Source of the DNA: Desulfobacteraceae bacterium
GTDB taxonomy: Bacteria; Desulfobacterota; Desulfobacteria; Desulfobacterales; Desulfosalsimonadaceae
Direction: 5' to 3'
NCBI GenBank assembly: GCA_011389515.1
Contig: JAABUA010000015.1
Span: forward strand, 1-55,974
DNA length: 55,974 nucleotides
In this document: piece by piece, positions 1 through 8,587 of the stretch
How positions within the stretch are numbered: position 1 is the stretch's first letter
How the letters are laid out: the number at the start of each line of letters is the position of its first letter
The notes under the pieces: model-generated
Told to the model about the DNA's origin: nothing
The model's input: the letters and a program-made list of their open reading frames with translations, nothing else
Database searches by the model: none
Made by a program: the position numbers and the translations under genes

Positions 1-426
1 GGCTTCCTTGCTGTCGGATGTCATTTCGTCAACGATCCGGCTTGAGGCGGTCTGGGTCCGCTCGATATGGTTTACGAGGTGGCTGGACGGTTGCTCCATG
101 ACGCCCTCGACCACTGCCAGGTAGCGCTTTTTCACGGTGCTGTTTTGAAACTGGCCGCTGATGCGGGCGGCCGCCTTGGAGGTGCGGCAAAAAAGAACAA
201 CGCCCCCAACCGGGCGATCCAGCCGGTGCACCATTGCCAGAAATACCCTGCCCGGTTTGTTGTAGCGTTTCTTGATCCATATTTTTGCAATTTCAAGCAA
301 AGAGATGTCTTTTGTCTGATCTGCTTGCACAAGAAGCCCGGATGGCTTATAAATGGCCAAAAGATGATTATCCTCATACAGCACAGGCCATTGGGGAACA
401 AAAAAACAGGACGATGGATCATTCAT
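1..426 (-). CDS. RluA-family pseudouridine synthase, partial (3' end outside window)
   Basis: The first 142 residues of a pseudouridine synthase read leftward off the window edge. The start is the ATG at 426-424. The N-terminal stretch NHLLAIYKPSGLLVQ and the block HRLDRPVGG at about residues 67-75 are the RluA-family core; Asp70 is the expected catalytic aspartate that attacks the target uridine. The catalytic domain begins almost at the N-terminus, so there is no S4 RNA-binding domain as in RluC/RluD; this resembles the RluA/TruC branch. The target (rRNA or tRNA) cannot be told from this fragment. It diverges from the rRNA methyltransferase gene to the right, and only about 60 bp separate the two starts. 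Confidence 0.88.
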   Translation of the reverse strand, partial: MNDPSSCFFVPQWPVLYEDNHLLAIYKPSGLLVQADQTKDISLLEIAKIWIKKRYNKPGRVFLAMVHRLDRPVGGVVLFCRTSKAAARISGQFQNSTVKKRYLAVVEGVMEQPSSHLVNHIERTQTASSRIVDEMTSDSKEA

Positions 427-488
427 TGACAGTTACCTGATGTTTGCCTGCCGAACCCGCAAGCCGACGAAATTGAATGTAAAAAACC

Positions 489-2030
489 ATGAAAAAGAAA
501 AATATCCGTCAACCCGGAAAACTGCAACCAAAAAAACCGCGCCCCCTGGCGCGCACGCCTGCAGACGGGGCCCCGGACCCTTATGGCAAAAAAACGCACG
601 GCAAAGGGGAAATGGCGGCGATTCTTGGCTTTGCCGGCATCACGCTTTCCGAATATCAGCTTGGACAGCTCTGGTCCTACCACAACCTGCTGCGGGAGAA
701 CAACACCCGGCTTAACCTTACCCGTATTCACAACTTCACCAACATGGTCGAAAAACTCTACGTGGATTCGATCCTTCCGGGAACACTGGTCACTCTTCCC
801 TCGCCGATGATGGATATCGGCACCGGTGCGGGGATGCCTGGGATCCCCCTGAAAATCGCGTTTCCGGAGACCCGGATCATACTGGCCGAAAGCCGCCAAA
901 ACCGGGTCGCCTTTTTAGAGAACGCCGTTTCGCTGTTAGGCTTGCAAGATACGCCTGTTTACGGAAAAAAGATATTTCCCCGGTGCAACTTGCCGGTAGC
1001 CGGGATCATCACCCGGGCCGTCGAACATATCGAACACACCCTGGAGCGCATACAGGGGTGCCTGGCGCAGAAGGGGCTTGCACTGTTTATGAAGGGGCCG
1101 GGATGCACAGACGAAATTGAGGCGGCAAAAACGCGGTTTTCAGACACATTCCGTCTTTTGCAGGATATTGCTTATACCATCCCCCATACGTCCCACCAGA
1201 GACGTCTCGTACTCTTTGAACGAAAAAGCGCCCCTTTGTGGCAGGTAAAGGAAAATATCATGGCGGACGATCGGCTTCGCGAAATTGAAAGCGAACAGAA
1301 CAGCACCTTCAAGGACATAAAAAAGCTGCTGACCCCAAAGGGGATCAAAAAAGAGGCAATGGCCCTGGTGGCCGGGAAAAAAATCGTCAACGAGGCTGTT
1401 TCGGTTTTTCCAGAGCGCTGCGCTGCCTGGATTTCAAGCACCGAACACGAACCGCCTTCTGATCTTCCCCCCCATATACACTGGTACCTGCTCACACCCA
1501 GACTGTTCCGCGAAGTCGATGTATCCGGAACGAATTCGCCTTTAATCACGGTCAGGGTGCCGTCCCCCGGCAGATGGGCTCCCGAAGACGGTTTTGCGCA
1601 GGGGTGCACCCTGCTGGTCCCCTTCCAGGATCCGGACAATGTGGGCGCAGTGATCCGATCAGCGGTTGCCTTCGGCGTAAAGCGGATCATACTGCTTGCC
1701 GAAGCCGCACATCCGTATCATCCGAAGTCAATGCGGGCTTCCGGCGGAGCCGTGCTTTCGGCCGAATTCCTGATGGGCCCCGCGTTACATGATATACCAC
1801 CGGATTTGCCGGTGGTCTGCCTGTCCGGCGAAGGAAAGGATATCACGCAATATCCATTTCCCCCGGCCTTCGGCATGCTTCCCGGTATCGAGGGTGCAGG
1901 CCTGCCGCAACCGCTTCGCAAAAACGCCGTGTCCATTCCCATAGGCCCGGATGTGGAGTCATTGAACGGTGCAACAGCGACGGCCATCGCCCTTTATGAA
2001 TGGGCAGGGCGACAGGTAGAAAAGAGATAA
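489..2030 (+). CDS. RsmG-SpoU (TrmH) fused RNA methyltransferase
   Basis: A 513-residue protein made of two complete RNA methyltransferases. Residues ~40-250 are RsmG/GidB (16S rRNA G527 N7-methyltransferase): SAM-binding motif DIGTGAGMPG at 109-118 and the closing HQRRLVLFERK block near 237-247. Residues ~260-510 are a SpoU/TrmH SPOUT enzyme (ribose 2'-O-methyltransferase): an L30e-like substrate-binding part (~266-330), motif 1 DPDNVGAVIR at 381-390, motif 2 near 464-473, and motif 3 around IPIGPDVESLNGA at 483-495. Residues 1-40 are a basic, Lys/Pro-rich extension. The ATG at 489 is the first in frame; a start nearer residue 42 is possible. The stop lies 2 bp before the ygiQ start, so the two are likely cotranscribed. 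The target of the SPOUT half is unknown. Confidence 0.9.
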   Translation: MKKKNIRQPGKLQPKKPRPLARTPADGAPDPYGKKTHGKGEMAAILGFAGITLSEYQLGQLWSYHNLLRENNTRLNLTRIHNFTNMVEKLYVDSILPGTLVTLPSPMMDIGTGAGMPGIPLKIAFPETRIILAESRQNRVAFLENAVSLLGLQDTPVYGKKIFPRCNLPVAGIITRAVEHIEHTLERIQGCLAQKGLALFMKGPGCTDEIEAAKTRFSDTFRLLQDIAYTIPHTSHQRRLVLFERKSAPLWQVKENIMADDRLREIESEQNSTFKDIKKLLTPKGIKKEAMALVAGKKIVNEAVSVFPERCAAWISSTEHEPPSDLPPHIHWYLLTPRLFREVDVSGTNSPLITVRVPSPGRWAPEDGFAQGCTLLVPFQDPDNVGAVIRSAVAFGVKRIILLAEAAHPYHPKSMRASGGAVLSAEFLMGPALHDIPPDLPVVCLSGEGKDITQYPFPPAFGMLPGIEGAGLPQPLRKNAVSIPIGPDVESLNGATATAIALYEWAGRQVEKR

Positions 2031-2032
2031 CC

Positions 2033-3712
2033 ATGTTTCTTCCGGCAACAAGAAAAGAGATGAAAAAACGGGGATGGGACACGCTCGACGTGATCCTTGT
2101 CACCGGGGATGCGTATATCGATTCCCCCTTTTGCGGGGTTGCGGTGATCGGGAAGGTTCTTATCGCGGCCGGGTACCGGGCAGGGATTATTGCGCAGCCG
2201 GATATTGACAGTGACCGCGATATCACCCGCCTGGGCGAACCGAATCTATTCTGGGGGGTAAGTGCCGGGTCCATGGATTCCATGGTGGCCAATTACACGG
2301 CATCAAAGAAATTCCGCAAAACCGATGACCTGACCCCGGGCGGGGAAAACAACAGACGCCCAGACCGGGCCTGCATTGTATACACCAACTTGATCCGTCG
2401 TTTTTTCAAGAAGACCAAGCCGATTGTTTTAGGGGGCATCGAGGCCGGTCTGCGGCGTATCTCCCATTATGACTTCTGGAGCAATTCTGTACGACGTTCG
2501 ATCCTCCTTGATGCCAAAGCGGACCTGCTGGTTTATGGAATGGGAGAAAAAGCGGTGCTGGAAATTGCAGGAAAACTGGCTGCGGGACTTCCGGCCGAGG
2601 GCATCCGTGGCACCTGCCATATCCGTCCACAAGCGCCGGAAGGGTACATTGAACTGCCATCCCATGATTTGGTCAGCCGTGACAAAGAGGCGTTTGCCCG
2701 GATGTTTGAAACATTTTACCACCACAGCGACCCGCTTACCGCAAAAGGACTGTGCCAGCAGCAGGATACACGCTTTCTCCTTCATCATCCGCCGCAATTC
2801 CCGCCGGAGCCCCCTGATCTGGACCGCATCCATGAAATGGATTACGAACTTGATGCGCATCCGTTCCATGCGGCGGAAGGTCCGGTACGCGCCCTTGACA
2901 CAATTAGATTTTCCATCACCACCCACCGGGGCTGCTACGGGGAGTGCCGGTTCTGCGCCATCGCCGTTCACCAGGGGCGCACCATTATCAGCAGAAGCGA
3001 GGCCTCCATCCTGCGGGAAGCCCAGAAAATGACCCGGCACCCCCTTTTCAAGGGGATTGTCCAGGACGTTGGCGGCCCTACGGCCAACATGTACGGCATT
3101 GAATGCGACTTGAAACAGAAAAAAGGCATCTGCCGGCATAAACGATGCCTTGCGCCTCGTATATGCAAACATCTGCCGGTGAATCACCGGCGCCAGATCG
3201 AACTCTTACAGAAAATCCGGCGCATCAACGGAGTGAAAAAGGTGTTTATCGGCTCGGGAATACGGCACGACATGATTCTTCAGGACAGTAAGTGGGGAGA
3301 AAAATACCTGGAGGAAATCGTTTCGCATCATGTATCAGGGCAACTCAAGATCGCACCGGAACACTCGGAAGAGCACATCCTGTCGCTTATGGGAAAACCG
3401 GGCATAAAACAGACAACAGCGTTTATATCCCGCTTTGACAACGCCGTGAAAAAATCCGGAAAAAAACAGTATCTAACCTGCTATTTTATCGCCGCCCATC
3501 CGGGATGCACCATGGAAGACATGCGCCGGTTAAAGAATTTCACCAAACGCACGCTCCGGTTCACCCCGGAACAGATCCAGATTTTTACCCCAACGCCATC
3601 CACGTTTTCAACGATGATGTATCATACGGAGAGGGAATGTGGCACCGGTAAACCCGTTTATGTTGAAAAAGACCGCATAAAAAGGGCGATGCAGAAAAAG
3701 GTGATCGTTTAG
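2033..3712 (+). CDS. YgiQ family radical SAM protein
   Basis: A 559-residue protein with the three YgiQ parts: an N-terminal domain that opens with the conserved RKEMKKRGWD-type stretch, a radical SAM core with the cluster-binding motif CYGECRFC near residue 302 (CxxxCxxC), and a C-terminal region rich in conserved Gly/Pro blocks (APEHSEEH, IQIFTPTPST). Family length is usually 550-700. The function of YgiQ proteins is not established. The chosen ATG at 2033 follows an AGAAAAGAG ribosome site and the stop of the upstream methyltransferase gene; an earlier in-frame ATG at 2000 would overlap that gene. The TAG stop sits inside a fragment of the palindromic repeat found elsewhere in the window. 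Confidence 0.92.
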   Translation: MFLPATRKEMKKRGWDTLDVILVTGDAYIDSPFCGVAVIGKVLIAAGYRAGIIAQPDIDSDRDITRLGEPNLFWGVSAGSMDSMVANYTASKKFRKTDDLTPGGENNRRPDRACIVYTNLIRRFFKKTKPIVLGGIEAGLRRISHYDFWSNSVRRSILLDAKADLLVYGMGEKAVLEIAGKLAAGLPAEGIRGTCHIRPQAPEGYIELPSHDLVSRDKEAFARMFETFYHHSDPLTAKGLCQQQDTRFLLHHPPQFPPEPPDLDRIHEMDYELDAHPFHAAEGPVRALDTIRFSITTHRGCYGECRFCAIAVHQGRTIISRSEASILREAQKMTRHPLFKGIVQDVGGPTANMYGIECDLKQKKGICRHKRCLAPRICKHLPVNHRRQIELLQKIRRINGVKKVFIGSGIRHDMILQDSKWGEKYLEEIVSHHVSGQLKIAPEHSEEHILSLMGKPGIKQTTAFISRFDNAVKKSGKKQYLTCYFIAAHPGCTMEDMRRLKNFTKRTLRFTPEQIQIFTPTPSTFSTMMYHTERECGTGKPVYVEKDRIKRAMQKKVIV

Positions 3713-3739
3713 AACCCATGTCAACATTGTCTTTCGGCC
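3711..3739. repeat. Relic end of the ~144-bp palindromic repeat (family 1)
   Basis: The 29 bp beginning AGAACCCATGTCAACATTG match one terminus of the full elements at 11339, 30129 and 33573, with about two differences from the 11339 copy. The rest of the element is missing. The TAG stop codon of the ygiQ gene (3710-3712) overlaps the first two bases of this end, and the slp gene reading from the other side stops at its far edge (3739). Confidence 0.75.
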
Positions 3740-4287
3740 TACCAGTGAAACAACGGATAGGGCCTGTAGCGCAAATACGAATCCGGCCAGGGATAAAACG
3801 GATCATCATAATAGCAGCACCCTATGGATTCCCTGGGCACCTGCCAGAGATATACCTCCCGGGCCCGCAGCAAAGGCATGTCGTACATATGCCCGTCTAT
3901 CCGGACCGATTCATGCCCCAGAACTTCCCCGGCTATGGTGATTTTTCTGCCTTTCTCATAAACGGCCGGATCCAAAAACCCGCCCAGAACCACCATGAAA
4001 CGACCTTTGGACAAATCGCGATCCCTGGGTTGATCACGAATGGCAAGGGGCGCCTGCAGCACGAGGAGCCTTGTCTCCTCCCTGAAATTCCTGATTTCAA
4101 GGATATATCCGCCCAGAATAACCGTTTTCCCCTCATATTGATCCGTATTCTGCTTCAAAAATTCAAAAGAAATATCCTTTTCCGCATCCATTCGGATATC
4201 CTTTGACATGACGGAGCAGGAGGCCAGAAAAAGCCCGCACAACAGGAAAATAATCGGCACACCAACATTTGGAAATCTTCTCTTCAT
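3739..4287 (-). CDS. Slp-family outer-membrane lipoprotein
   Basis: A 182-residue lipoprotein. Residues 1-23 form a signal peptide with the lipobox LASC, so Cys24 would be lipidated. The mature part has the Slp/YeaY pattern: ENTDQYEGKTV-like opening (here FLKQNTDQYEGKTVILGG), a central strand-rich part with GRFMVVLGGFLDP, and GRKITIAGEVLGHE. The C-terminus is rich in Tyr, Pro and Trp, as is common for the family. Slp proteins are outer-membrane lipoproteins linked in enterobacteria to starvation and acid stress; their biochemical role is not known. It converges with ygiQ, ending at the repeat relic between them. Confidence 0.85.
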   Translation of the reverse strand: MKRRFPNVGVPIIFLLCGLFLASCSVMSKDIRMDAEKDISFEFLKQNTDQYEGKTVILGGYILEIRNFREETRLLVLQAPLAIRDQPRDRDLSKGRFMVVLGGFLDPAVYEKGRKITIAGEVLGHESVRIDGHMYDMPLLRAREVYLWQVPRESIGCCYYDDPFYPWPDSYLRYRPYPLFHW

Positions 4288-4345
4288 GATGCCACCTCAC
4301 ATATAGAAAAACAGAACCGAACACCTCCGGCATCCGATCCCTATC

Positions 4346-5206
4346 CTACGACTGCAGCCACTGTTGGATCTCCGGCATGAAATACGCCAGGCCTTCCAGC
4401 ACACCCGCCGAATAATTGCCGTTCATTTCCAGAAATCCACCCTCCGCAAGGTACAGGTTGGAATCAAACCCTTTTTGGGACGATATCTCAATCGCCTGGC
4501 GGCAGACCTCTTCAGACGCATTTTTTACAACCACGGCCTTGAGCCCGCTGGTCAACGCGGGAAGGTCGTTTCCGGAATCTCCCGCGTAAACCACGCGCGA
4601 TTCATCAATCGACAATTTTTCAACAATATGGTAGATGGCGTGGACCTTTGTTGCCCGCGCGGGCAGAATATCCACAAGGCCGTTACCCGCCATTTCATCG
4701 ATACTGGTGATGACGCTTGCGTGTACGCCGTTTTCAAGAAGACGCGTTTTTATCTTTTCTGCCAGCACATTCAAGTCGGCGTTGGCATCCGTATAAAAAC
4801 TGAGCTTGTACTCCTTTTGCGTTTCCGGTGCCTGCAGGCGCAGCATGTCAAAACCGGTAAGTATTTGCGCCAGATCGGCCCTGTTTTTACCGTTCCAGTC
4901 GGCGGCAATTTCTTTTTTCCAATCCGTCCACTCCACAAACAAAGGCGTATCGGCCACACCATCCACGCTATATATGGCAGTTCCCACGTCACCGACGGCA
5001 ATATCCGGCATCGGCAGATCCCAGGTTTTTATGGCGTCGATGATAAGAGATTTGTCACGGCCGGTGACATACACCAGCATCACCTCCGGCCGCTTTGCAA
5101 GCCGACGCAGCAGGGGCCTGGCTTTGGGCGATTCCGGCTGGTAACCGTTGGGTATAATCGTGCGGTCAAGATCGCTGCAGAGCAGTATTTTTCCATTTTT
5201 TTCCAT
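4346..5206 (-). CDS. HAD-superfamily phosphatase, sucrose-phosphate phosphatase-like
   Basis: A 286-residue HAD hydrolase of the IIB (Cof/SPP) type. The catalytic DxDxT motif is DLDRT at residues 12-16, the Thr/Ser motif lies in YVTGRDKS near 46-53, and motif IV is AGDSGNDLPAL near 208-218. The overall length and the C-terminal cap layout resemble sucrose-6-phosphate phosphatase and mannosylfructose-phosphate phosphatase. A sugar-phosphate substrate is therefore likely, but no sucrose-phosphate synthase lies in the window, so the exact substrate is inferred. It is separated from the slp gene by 58 bp on the same strand and may share its transcript. The ATG at 5206 is the first in frame. Confidence 0.8.
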   Translation of the reverse strand: MEKNGKILLCSDLDRTIIPNGYQPESPKARPLLRRLAKRPEVMLVYVTGRDKSLIIDAIKTWDLPMPDIAVGDVGTAIYSVDGVADTPLFVEWTDWKKEIAADWNGKNRADLAQILTGFDMLRLQAPETQKEYKLSFYTDANADLNVLAEKIKTRLLENGVHASVITSIDEMAGNGLVDILPARATKVHAIYHIVEKLSIDESRVVYAGDSGNDLPALTSGLKAVVVKNASEEVCRQAIEISSQKGFDSNLYLAEGGFLEMNGNYSAGVLEGLAYFMPEIQQWLQS

Positions 5207-5366
5207 ATCACAGGCTCCCGGTGCATGTTTACAAAAAAAAGATCACATCAATAGATTGATATCTTTTCCATTATAATTATACATCAGAAGCGCGCTTTCA
5301 AGTATCCCCAAAAAACAGGCAGCGAAAAAGCGCTGCAGACAAAACACGGAAGAATGGAAAAACGTA

Positions 5367-5395
5367 TTGACAAGGACGCACCCAGTCATTATTTT
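5367..5395 (+). promoter_or_regulatory. Candidate sigma-70 promoter for the NifX-like gene
   Basis: TTGACA (5367-5372), a 17-bp spacer, then TATTTT (5390-5395). The perfect -35 box and ideal spacing support the call; the -10 matches 4 of 6. It lies in the 265-bp gap between two divergent genes and about 77 bp before the start of the NifX-like gene, which has an AAGGAG ribosome site at 5461. Confidence 0.5.
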
Positions 5396-5471
5396 GTTTT
5401 GCGCATATACTCAATTATGAAATCAGGGCAAATCACTTTCGGGAACAATTCCCATACACCAAGGAGAAACA

Positions 5472-5870
5472 ATGAACACATTGATTGCTGTACCATCATC
5501 CATGCCCGGCGGGCTTGATGCGCCCCTGGGGGCACATTTCGGCCATTGCGAACTTTACACCCTCATTTCGGTATCCAGTGGCCAGATCAAGGATGTCGAG
5601 GTAATTCCCAACATCCCCCACGAACAGGGCGGATGCATGGCGCCCGTCAAATACCTTGCGGATAAAGGCGTTACCAAGTTGATCGCAGGGGGTATGGGCA
5701 TGCGCCCCCTTATGGGCTTTAACCAGGTAGGCATAGAAGTATATCATGGCGGACCGGCGCTCGCGGTAGGCGACGCGGTAAATGCATTGATTGAGGGGAG
5801 CCTGCAGCAGTTCTCAATGCAGCACACATGCGGCGCCAAAGATCCCAACCACCAGTGCGGCGGTCATTAA
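5472..5870 (+). CDS. NifX/NifB-like (dinitrogenase FeMo-cofactor biosynthesis domain) protein
   Basis: A 132-residue single-domain protein of the NifB/NifX/NafY family (PF02579 type). It shows the typical FGHCELYTLI opening after GGLDAPLGAHFGHC, the HEQGGCMAPVKYL block, and the GGMGMRPL turn followed by a GIEVYHG strand. These small proteins bind iron-sulfur or iron-molybdenum cluster precursors. Stand-alone copies are common in anaerobes that do not fix nitrogen. The extra C-terminal cysteines and histidines (HTCGAKDPNHQCGGH) could bind metal. No other nif gene is present, so a nitrogenase role is not supported. The start follows AAGGAG at a spacing of about 6. The stop is followed in the same frame by an Hsp20 relic. 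Confidence 0.85.
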   Translation: MNTLIAVPSSMPGGLDAPLGAHFGHCELYTLISVSSGQIKDVEVIPNIPHEQGGCMAPVKYLADKGVTKLIAGGMGMRPLMGFNQVGIEVYHGGPALAVGDAVNALIEGSLQQFSMQHTCGAKDPNHQCGGH

Positions 5871-5876
5871 CCGTCT

Positions 5877-6026
5877 GGAAGCATTACCCGGCAATTCCAG
5901 CGGTCCTTCAGCCTGCCGGACAATGTGGATACGGACAAAGTGGATGCGGTATTCAAAGACGGGGGGCTGGAAGTAAAAATTCCGAAAACAGAAGACAGCG
6001 CCAGAAAGAAAATCAAGGTGAAATAA
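5877..6026 (+). pseudogene. C-terminal relic of a small heat-shock protein (Hsp20)
   Basis: Forty-nine codons ending in TAA translate to a typical Hsp20 alpha-crystallin C-terminus: RSFSLPDNVDTDKVDA, then FKDGGLEVKIPKTED and a basic tail KKIKVK. In complete Hsp20 proteins these segments form the last beta strands and precede the IxI-type tail. The N-terminal two thirds are missing, and no start codon with a ribosome site precedes the fragment. It sits in the same reading frame as the NifX-like gene, separated from it by that gene's TAA and two codons. It is most simply a deletion scar that joined the end of one gene to the end of another. Confidence 0.75.
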
Positions 6027-6038
6027 CCGGGGACAATG

Positions 6039-6070
6039 GGGGGCGGAATCCGGTTCCGCCCCCTTTTTTT
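6039..6070 (+). terminator. Strong intrinsic terminator
   Basis: A perfect 10-bp GC-rich stem (GGGGGCGGAA at 6039-6048 with TTCCGCCCCC at 6054-6063), a 5-nt loop and a run of seven T. It ends the NifX-like transcription unit, and it probably once ended the hsp20 gene whose relic lies just upstream. The convergent ilvE gene stops 2 bp beyond it. Confidence 0.9.
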
Positions 6071-6071
6071 G

Positions 6072-7151
6072 CTACAGCGGCACTATCCACCTTTCGGAGT
6101 CTTCTACCCGGCCGTACTGGATGCCGGTGATTCTGTCGAAAAATCGTTTTGCCCACATTCCGACCTCGCCGTTTCCGATTGTCAGAAGTTTGTCCTTGTA
6201 CTTGATTGCACCGACCGGTGAAATGACCGCGGCCGTCCCGGAGCCAAAGCATTCCTGCAATTTTCCAGCCTCATGGGCATCAATAACTTCATCGATGGAG
6301 ATGCGCCGCTGGGTAACGGGGTTTCCCCATTTGGCGGCAAGGCGGATAACGGTATCCCGGGTTATTCCCGCCAGTATGCTGCCGGTAAGGGCCGGCGTAA
6401 TAATCTCGTCATCGATGACAAAAAAGATATTCATGGAGCCGACTTCCTCGACATAGCGGCGCTCCACACCGTCCAGCCACAACACCTGGGTGTATCCCTT
6501 TTTGTGGGCCTCTTCGCTGGCACACAAACTGGCGGCGTAATTACCGGCGGTTTTCACATCTCCGACTCCGCCGGGGACGGCCCGGACATATTTTTCTGTC
6601 ACCCAGATTTTTACGGGATCAAAGCCTTCCTTGTAGTAGGGGCCGACCGGAGAAAGGATAATAAAAAACCGGTATTTATAGGACGCTCTCACGCCCAGAA
6701 ACGGATCCATGGCGATAATAGTGGGGCGTATGTACAAAGACGTTCCCGGCGCAAAGGGAACCCATCGTTTTTCAACCGCCAGAAGCTGTTTTAAAGCGTC
6801 CAGGGCAAACGCTTCGTCCAGCTGGGGTATGCACATTTTCTCGGCCGAACGGTTAAACCGCCGGAAATTTTCCTCAGGGCGAAACAGGTTTATACCATCG
6901 GAATCGGTTTTAAATGCCTTCAGCCCTTCGAATATGGACTGGCCATAGTGAAGCACCATGGTCGAAGGCTCCATCGTAATGGGGCCGTAAGGCTCAATCC
7001 TGGGATTATGCCAGCCTTTTTCGGTTGTATAGTCCATGTTGAACATATGGTCGGTAAAAACGGTCCCGAAGCTCAGTCCGTTTCCATCCGGCAATGCTTT
7101 TAAAAATTCCGATCGGGTTATGCTGATATCCATTTTTTTCATGCTCCCCAT
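6072..7151 (-). CDS. ilvE: Branched-chain amino acid aminotransferase
   Basis: A 359-residue fold-type IV PLP aminotransferase of the long (about 360-residue) group. Family marks are the LHYGQSIFEGLKAF block, the PLP-lysine in GDVKTAGNYAAS, the VEEVGSMNIFFV block and the C-terminal ITRDTVIRLA and CFGSGTAAVISPVG blocks. It moves the amino group between glutamate and the keto acids of Leu, Ile and Val, in the cytoplasm. The start is uncertain: ATG codons lie at 7151, 7142 and 7133, and GGGGAG is best spaced for the one at 7133. The gene converges with the NifX-like unit and is bounded by its terminator. Confidence 0.93.
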   Translation of the reverse strand: MGSMKKMDISITRSEFLKALPDGNGLSFGTVFTDHMFNMDYTTEKGWHNPRIEPYGPITMEPSTMVLHYGQSIFEGLKAFKTDSDGINLFRPEENFRRFNRSAEKMCIPQLDEAFALDALKQLLAVEKRWVPFAPGTSLYIRPTIIAMDPFLGVRASYKYRFFIILSPVGPYYKEGFDPVKIWVTEKYVRAVPGGVGDVKTAGNYAASLCASEEAHKKGYTQVLWLDGVERRYVEEVGSMNIFFVIDDEIITPALTGSILAGITRDTVIRLAAKWGNPVTQRRISIDEVIDAHEAGKLQECFGSGTAAVISPVGAIKYKDKLLTIGNGEVGMWAKRFFDRITGIQYGRVEDSERWIVPL

Positions 7152-7415
7152 TTTCCGTGCACCATTAAGCGTAAAACATCCGTGTCCCTGAAACCACTAA
7201 AAACGTTATATATTCGGCCAGTTCCGCTCCCTCTGATCTTTTATATCGAATAAAGTAGAATATCAAGAAAAATAACAAAATGTCCATACCAAAATCAGAA
7301 CTTTACGTTATGTATAACCAATCCGGTACTTTTCACTTGCGGCATACAACAACGCAGTGCTACAAGCTATCTCAAAAAACTCTTTTTTTTGAAATGGCTT
7401 GTCATCGTTTTCATT

Positions 7416-8579
7416 ATGAAGGAAAAAACCAAGACATACGAAAAAAAGTTATACGCCAACCGGCTGGTGCCGGACGGAAAAGCCGTCTATGTTGTTTCCG
7501 GAGAAGAATCCCTAAGGAACCGGAAAAGAAGCGCACCCCCGGAACTTTCCGAACTCGCAAATCGCCTGCCGGTCAAAACCCTGCTCTTTGCCCGTCCTGC
7601 CGAGCCCTATAGCACCATTATCGAATACCTGGCCGCAAATGAGGCCTACGCGGTTTTTCCGGATGATTCCGAAACCCGGACATTCCTGGTCGACCTGCCG
7701 GTAACGGATCATTTCTCCGCCGATGCCCTGGCCGGTCCGCTTTCGGAGCGCAAATGCCTGATCATCCGGGGGCACGGCCTTTCCGCAACAGGCAAAACCG
7801 GCCCGGCCGATGCGTATGTCAACTTTTCAGCCGCCTGTTTTGCCTGTTTTGTAAAATTTTTCAGTGATTTCCTGGAAGATGCGCATAGGCACAGAATCAC
7901 CGCGGATCAAAAAAAAGCGTTTGAACAGGTATTGAAAAACCTTTCTCCTGCCCCCGCCTTTACCGGCGGCCTTACAGCCGCTCCCGTCGACACGCCCGAA
8001 AAAGCGCGCGCTGCAATAATTGAAGCGGGCAAGCGGATCGTAGCCCTGGGTCTTGTGGATGCTTGTTTCGGAAATATTTCCCGGCGCATGGACAACACGC
8101 TGTATATAAGCAAAACCGGCAGCTTTTTAGACGATCTGAAAGGAGATATTGCCGCATGCCCCATGGATGATCCCCAATGCACCGGCCAGAGGCCGTCCTC
8201 GGAGTATCCCGCCCACCTGGCAATCTATCGCAGCATGGACGTAATGGGGATATTGCACGGGCATCCCTTGTTTTCGGTCATCATGTCCATGGATTGCCGC
8301 ATTGACTGCGACCACAGGGGTGATTGCCACAGGGCATGCCCCCATGAGCGATATATCCGTGATATTCCCATCGTGTCCGGCGAAACCGGAGGCGGCCCGT
8401 TCGGGCTTTACAAGACGGTTCCCGGGGTGATAAAGGAAGGCAACGGTGCCATTGTCTACGGGCACGGCGTTTTCACGGCAACAAAAACCGACTTCAACGA
8501 GGCTTTGGCCCGCATGGTCGAAATCGAGCAGACCTGCCGGGAGGAATATTTTGAGCGCCTGAAGCATCTGGGAGTATAA
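7416..8579 (+). CDS. Class II aldolase/adducin-family protein with an N-terminal extension
   Basis: A protein of about 387 residues. The C-terminal half (~190-380) is a class II aldolase/adducin domain with metal-binding histidines in LHGHPLF and VYGHGVF and a substrate-phosphate-type GNISRR turn. The N-terminal half carries a degenerate copy of the same fold, ending in IIRGHGLSATGKT, so the protein looks like a tandem aldolase pair. Class II aldolases of this type act on sugar phosphates such as fuculose or ribulose phosphate; the substrate here is unknown. A cysteine-rich insert (CRIDCDHRGDCHRACPHERY) sits next to the first histidine pair and is unusual. The ATG at 7416 is preferred to an earlier in-frame TTG at 7389. 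Confidence 0.8.
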   Translation: MKEKTKTYEKKLYANRLVPDGKAVYVVSGEESLRNRKRSAPPELSELANRLPVKTLLFARPAEPYSTIIEYLAANEAYAVFPDDSETRTFLVDLPVTDHFSADALAGPLSERKCLIIRGHGLSATGKTGPADAYVNFSAACFACFVKFFSDFLEDAHRHRITADQKKAFEQVLKNLSPAPAFTGGLTAAPVDTPEKARAAIIEAGKRIVALGLVDACFGNISRRMDNTLYISKTGSFLDDLKGDIAACPMDDPQCTGQRPSSEYPAHLAIYRSMDVMGILHGHPLFSVIMSMDCRIDCDHRGDCHRACPHERYIRDIPIVSGETGGGPFGLYKTVPGVIKEGNGAIVYGHGVFTATKTDFNEALARMVEIEQTCREEYFERLKHLGV

Positions 8580-8587
8580 TATAATAA

